A DNA stretch of 21,586 nt from IMG/VR virus record IMGVR_UViG_3300046457_000170, positions 1 to 21,586 of that record; one strand, written 5' to 3'. The translations under genes were made by a program, and so were the position numbers. The notes under the pieces are model-generated. The model saw only the letters and a program-made list of their open reading frames with translations, searched no databases and was not told the origin of the DNA. This document shows, in pieces, positions 19,476-21,586 of the stretch. The DNA is from a virus. Position 1 is the first letter of the stretch. The number at the start of each line of letters is the position of its first letter.

Positions 19476-19661
19476 ATGAACCCATTCGTCGTATTCGTCT
19501 CGCTGCTCGGCATCGCCTGCGGCTTGGCTGTGGTTGCCCTACTGGTTTACATAGTTGTCAAGGGTTTCCGCGAAGGTAATTACACCGGCCCTTATCTGGT
19601 GTTCGGTGCGGTGGCTTTGGTTGCCATCGGTCACCAGCTCTTCCCTAACGTTCAGCCTTAA
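19476..19661 (+). CDS. Small plus-strand two-helix membrane protein, 61 aa
   Basis: The ATG has AAGGAG at ideal spacing. The product has two hydrophobic segments (about residues 3-30: FVVFVSLLGIACGLAVVALLVYIVV, and 40-53: YLVFGAVALVAIG) joined by a charged turn (KGFREGNYTG). The topology suits a small inner-membrane hairpin such as a holin or T7 gp19.5-like end gene, but no family is recognised. It converges on terminase, leaving a 220-base repeat-rich gap between them. It is the most gene-like plus-strand ORF in the window. Confidence 0.68.
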   Translation: MNPFVVFVSLLGIACGLAVVALLVYIVVKGFREGNYTGPYLVFGAVALVAIGHQLFPNVQP

Positions 19662-19883
19662 GCTTACCTTGGTGGGGGTCCCCTGATGGGGGTGGCCCCT
19701 TTAACCCATGGCTACCGGGTATGACCTGGGTCTCCTCGGGTGGGACCATGGTGGCCTATGCCTACTTAGGTAAGACCATGGTTGACCATAGGTAACCTTA
19801 GGGGACATAGGGGGACCCGTGCTAGGGGAGTACCTATTCAACAGAGGGGGAACCCCAGTGGTACTGAGGTCCCCATGGTAGCG
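19662..19883. repeat. GC-rich palindromic region between convergent genes
   Basis: This gap contains CCATGG at 19706, 19746, 19776 and 19873, CTTAGG at two sites (one as CCTTAGG), several GGTAACC/GGTACC-like palindromes and G-run/C-run pairs near 19674-19700 that could end transcription from the plus-strand gene. The second copy of the 19-bp repeat is inside. It lies just past the terminase stop, where T7 has its right-end repeats and concatemer junction. Confidence 0.5.
19821..19839. repeat. 19-bp exact dispersed repeat, copy 2
   Basis: GCTAGGGGAGTACCTATTC, identical to 7973-7991. On the minus strand it is preceded by CTCTGTT, one base off the ATCTGTT class II pause signal found at the T7 concatemer junction; that likeness may be chance. 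Confidence 0.75.
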
Positions 19884-21586
19884 TTAGAAGAAGCGAAGGG
19901 CAGAGCCCTGAGCCCCGTCACCGAAGACGTCAAGGAACTTGTCCAGCTCGGCTTGGAGGGCATCCTCCTTCATCTGGACAGCAGAGGTGCGATCGTTCCG
20001 AGAGAGAAACTCGACCCAATAGGCGACAGCCCCAGCAAGAGCATCGACACGGTCATCCTTGGCCAGAGAGCCCCGCTGAGCGGTAAGCCGAGTTAGCTGA
20101 TACATGAGACGCATGTACGTCTGTTCCTCGCGAGCGTAGCCCTCCGTGGACGTGTAGTCCCATTCAATGACAGCCTCATCCACGATCAACCGGTGTTGGT
20201 TCATGATGGGTTCGAGGGTGTCGATGATGCGGACCTCCTTCTGGTTCTTGGCCCATTCGCTGTCCTCGATCTCGCACCGGTAGGTGGACATCGCTTCATT
20301 GCGGAGGAGCTGGGCGAACATGCCGTCGCCGAAGTTGGGCTCGACGATGATCTTGTTGACCTTCTGCTTGGCAGCGCATCTCAGGATGTCTTGGAGGACA
20401 GACTTGTCGTAGCCCTTGTTTCGGGCAGTGCCCATTGCCGTGAGGAACAGGTTGCCGTGAAGGTGCTTGACGACAGCCCAGACGGTCTCGTCACCACCGC
20501 GACCCGAGGGGTCCACGAACATGACCGAGCCTTCGTACGGCAGGCTTTCCTTATCCCACCACATTGGCCGGTGGTAGCCGTCTCCGGGGAGACCGACAGC
20601 CTGAAGGTGGTCAATGCGCTGATCCTTACCAGAGGCCCACGAGAGAGCCTTGGGGGCACGATTGATATCCATCGGCATGACGATCAGGTCGGAGAGCTTC
20701 AGCGGGAACTTGTCTTGGTCAGACAGGCTGGTGTCGAGCATGAACTGCAAGGCGAAGCCAGAGCGACCATAGGACAACTCTCGTTCACCGAGGTCGGTGT
20801 CGGAGAAGCGCTGGGGGTCCGTAGACTTACCAGAGATGTCGTCACCGGCATCAGCAGCGGCGCTGAGGGCCTTGGTGATCATGGGTGCTAGACGCGGACC
20901 ATACTTGGAGAGCTGCGCCTCAGTGGGATACCTGGCAGGCCAGACGCGGAGGATATAGCCACGCTCGGGCAGGACGTTGTAGAGCGACTGTTCTGACTGC
21001 GGTGTCCCGAGGTAGATGATGCGGCCCCCAGGTTTGAGGACGGCGTCGAACTCCTTGACCTTCTCGCCCAGCAAGTCGCGCTTGATCTGGGTGTCGGAGT
21101 TGTTCGGGACTTCGATGTCGTCGGCGATCAGGATGTCAGCACGGGAACCAGCGATCTGCGAGTTGATGCCGAGCGACTTGACTGACGGTGCATGCGATGC
21201 GGTAGCTGGCCCGACGTCAAAGGCGATCATGGACGAGCGCTGATCTGGGCCCGGAATCAGGTGGGCGCACATCGGCATCTCAAGGATGATACGCATCGTG
21301 AAGATCGAGAAGTCGTCCGATCGGTTCTTCGACGCGGAGATGACGAGGATGTTGAGGTTGGGATTGCGGAGCAGGCACCAGACCACGAAGGCCGAGGTGA
21401 CCCAAGACTTCCCTACCCCACGAAAGGCTTCGATGACGGAGCGCTTGGGGCCATGCTGTAGGAAGTCTGCGATGTCGTACTGAACTGGGGTCGGCAGCTT
21501 GCCGTCGAGGAACTGCTTCCAGACGAGGAAGAGGAAGTTCTTGAAATTGGACAGGATCGGGTCGGCCTGCGTGGTTAGCGCGGTCG
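19884..21586 (-). CDS. Large terminase subunit, T7 gp19-like (5' end outside window)
   Basis: About 567 codons are present and the frame stays open to the window edge (T7 gp19 is 586 aa), so only a short N-terminal piece is missing. The ATPase domain shows Walker A in EAFRGVGKSWVT near 21440-21410 and Walker B in ADILIADDIEVPNN. The nuclease domain has MFVDPSGRGGDETVW (first Asp), IIVEPNFGDGMF and DDRVDALAGAVAYW (last Asp), the RNase H-like metal sites. It pumps DNA into the procapsid and cuts the concatemer. It is the last late gene in T7-like phages, so the repeat-rich DNA after it is the expected genome-end region. Confidence 0.96.
   Translation of the reverse strand, partial: TALTTQADPILSNFKNFLFLVWKQFLDGKLPTPVQYDIADFLQHGPKRSVIEAFRGVGKSWVTSAFVVWCLLRNPNLNILVISASKNRSDDFSIFTMRIILEMPMCAHLIPGPDQRSSMIAFDVGPATASHAPSVKSLGINSQIAGSRADILIADDIEVPNNSDTQIKRDLLGEKVKEFDAVLKPGGRIIYLGTPQSEQSLYNVLPERGYILRVWPARYPTEAQLSKYGPRLAPMITKALSAAADAGDDISGKSTDPQRFSDTDLGERELSYGRSGFALQFMLDTSLSDQDKFPLKLSDLIVMPMDINRAPKALSWASGKDQRIDHLQAVGLPGDGYHRPMWWDKESLPYEGSVMFVDPSGRGGDETVWAVVKHLHGNLFLTAMGTARNKGYDKSVLQDILRCAAKQKVNKIIVEPNFGDGMFAQLLRNEAMSTYRCEIEDSEWAKNQKEVRIIDTLEPIMNQHRLIVDEAVIEWDYTSTEGYAREEQTYMRLMYQLTRLTAQRGSLAKDDRVDALAGAVAYWVEFLSRNDRTSAVQMKEDALQAELDKFLDVFGDGAQGSALRFF

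Noticed and set aside
19782-20096. 104-codon plus-strand ORF across the terminase end
   Set aside because: Mostly antisense to terminase; no ribosome site and no recognisable product.

Overview
The window is part of a temperate T7-like (Autographiviridae-type) podophage genome, seen in reverse: nearly all genes lie on the minus strand, so transcription runs from high to low coordinates. The evidence is a single-subunit T7-type RNA polymerase, a gp4-like primase-helicase of exactly the T7 length, a T7-type family A DNA polymerase, endonuclease I, a gp2.5-like ssDNA-binding protein and a gp19-like terminase, in T7 order. The host cannot be read from the sequence; fairly high GC, GTG/TTG starts and Shine-Dalgarno sites fit a proteobacterium.

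Layout in transcription order. (1) 21586-19884: large terminase subunit, 5' end outside the window. (2) 19883-18287: about 1.6 kb with few genes, probably the joined genome ends: short repeats, palindromes, two small plus-strand ORFs with good ribosome sites and one phage-type promoter. Terminase and early genes lie at opposite ends of linear T7-like genomes, so the window comes from a circularised, concatemeric or prophage-derived form. (3) 18286-14491: small early genes, mostly unknown, many with overlapping stop/start codons and several encoding tiny membrane peptides. (4) 14405-12663: lysogeny module: winged-helix regulator, tyrosine integrase, a complete tRNA-Leu(UAG) and a repeat-rich putative attP. 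(5) 12662-10461: a secreted or membrane Gly/Ser-rich protein, small genes, a DUF7352-like protein and a possible 2OG-Fe(II) oxygenase. (6) 10492-8027: RNA polymerase. (7) 7942-1: replication block: small genes, SSB, endonuclease I, primase-helicase, DNA polymerase, a GIY-YIG-type protein and the start of a probable gp6-like exonuclease.

A 20-bp promoter-like motif, consensus roughly NAAACGTTTKCACTRTYGCA, recurs in the window. It has the CACTAT core of the T7 promoter at the matching offset and is very probably the target of the phage's own polymerase. In three places the stop codon of the upstream gene lies inside or at the edge of the motif. Two copies lie on the plus strand just outside the tRNA/integrase locus, where they would give transcripts antisense to tRNA-Leu and int.

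The most interesting feature is the attachment region. A 15-bp segment at 12812-12826 matches the anticodon stem-loop of the usual bacterial tRNA-Leu(UAG). About nine copies or variants of ATTTTCCCA (arm-type integrase sites?) surround it. Next to it is a full-length tRNA with the same anticodon but a different anticodon stem. I infer that the phage integrates into the anticodon loop of the host tRNA-Leu gene, which would destroy that gene, and carries a replacement tRNA.
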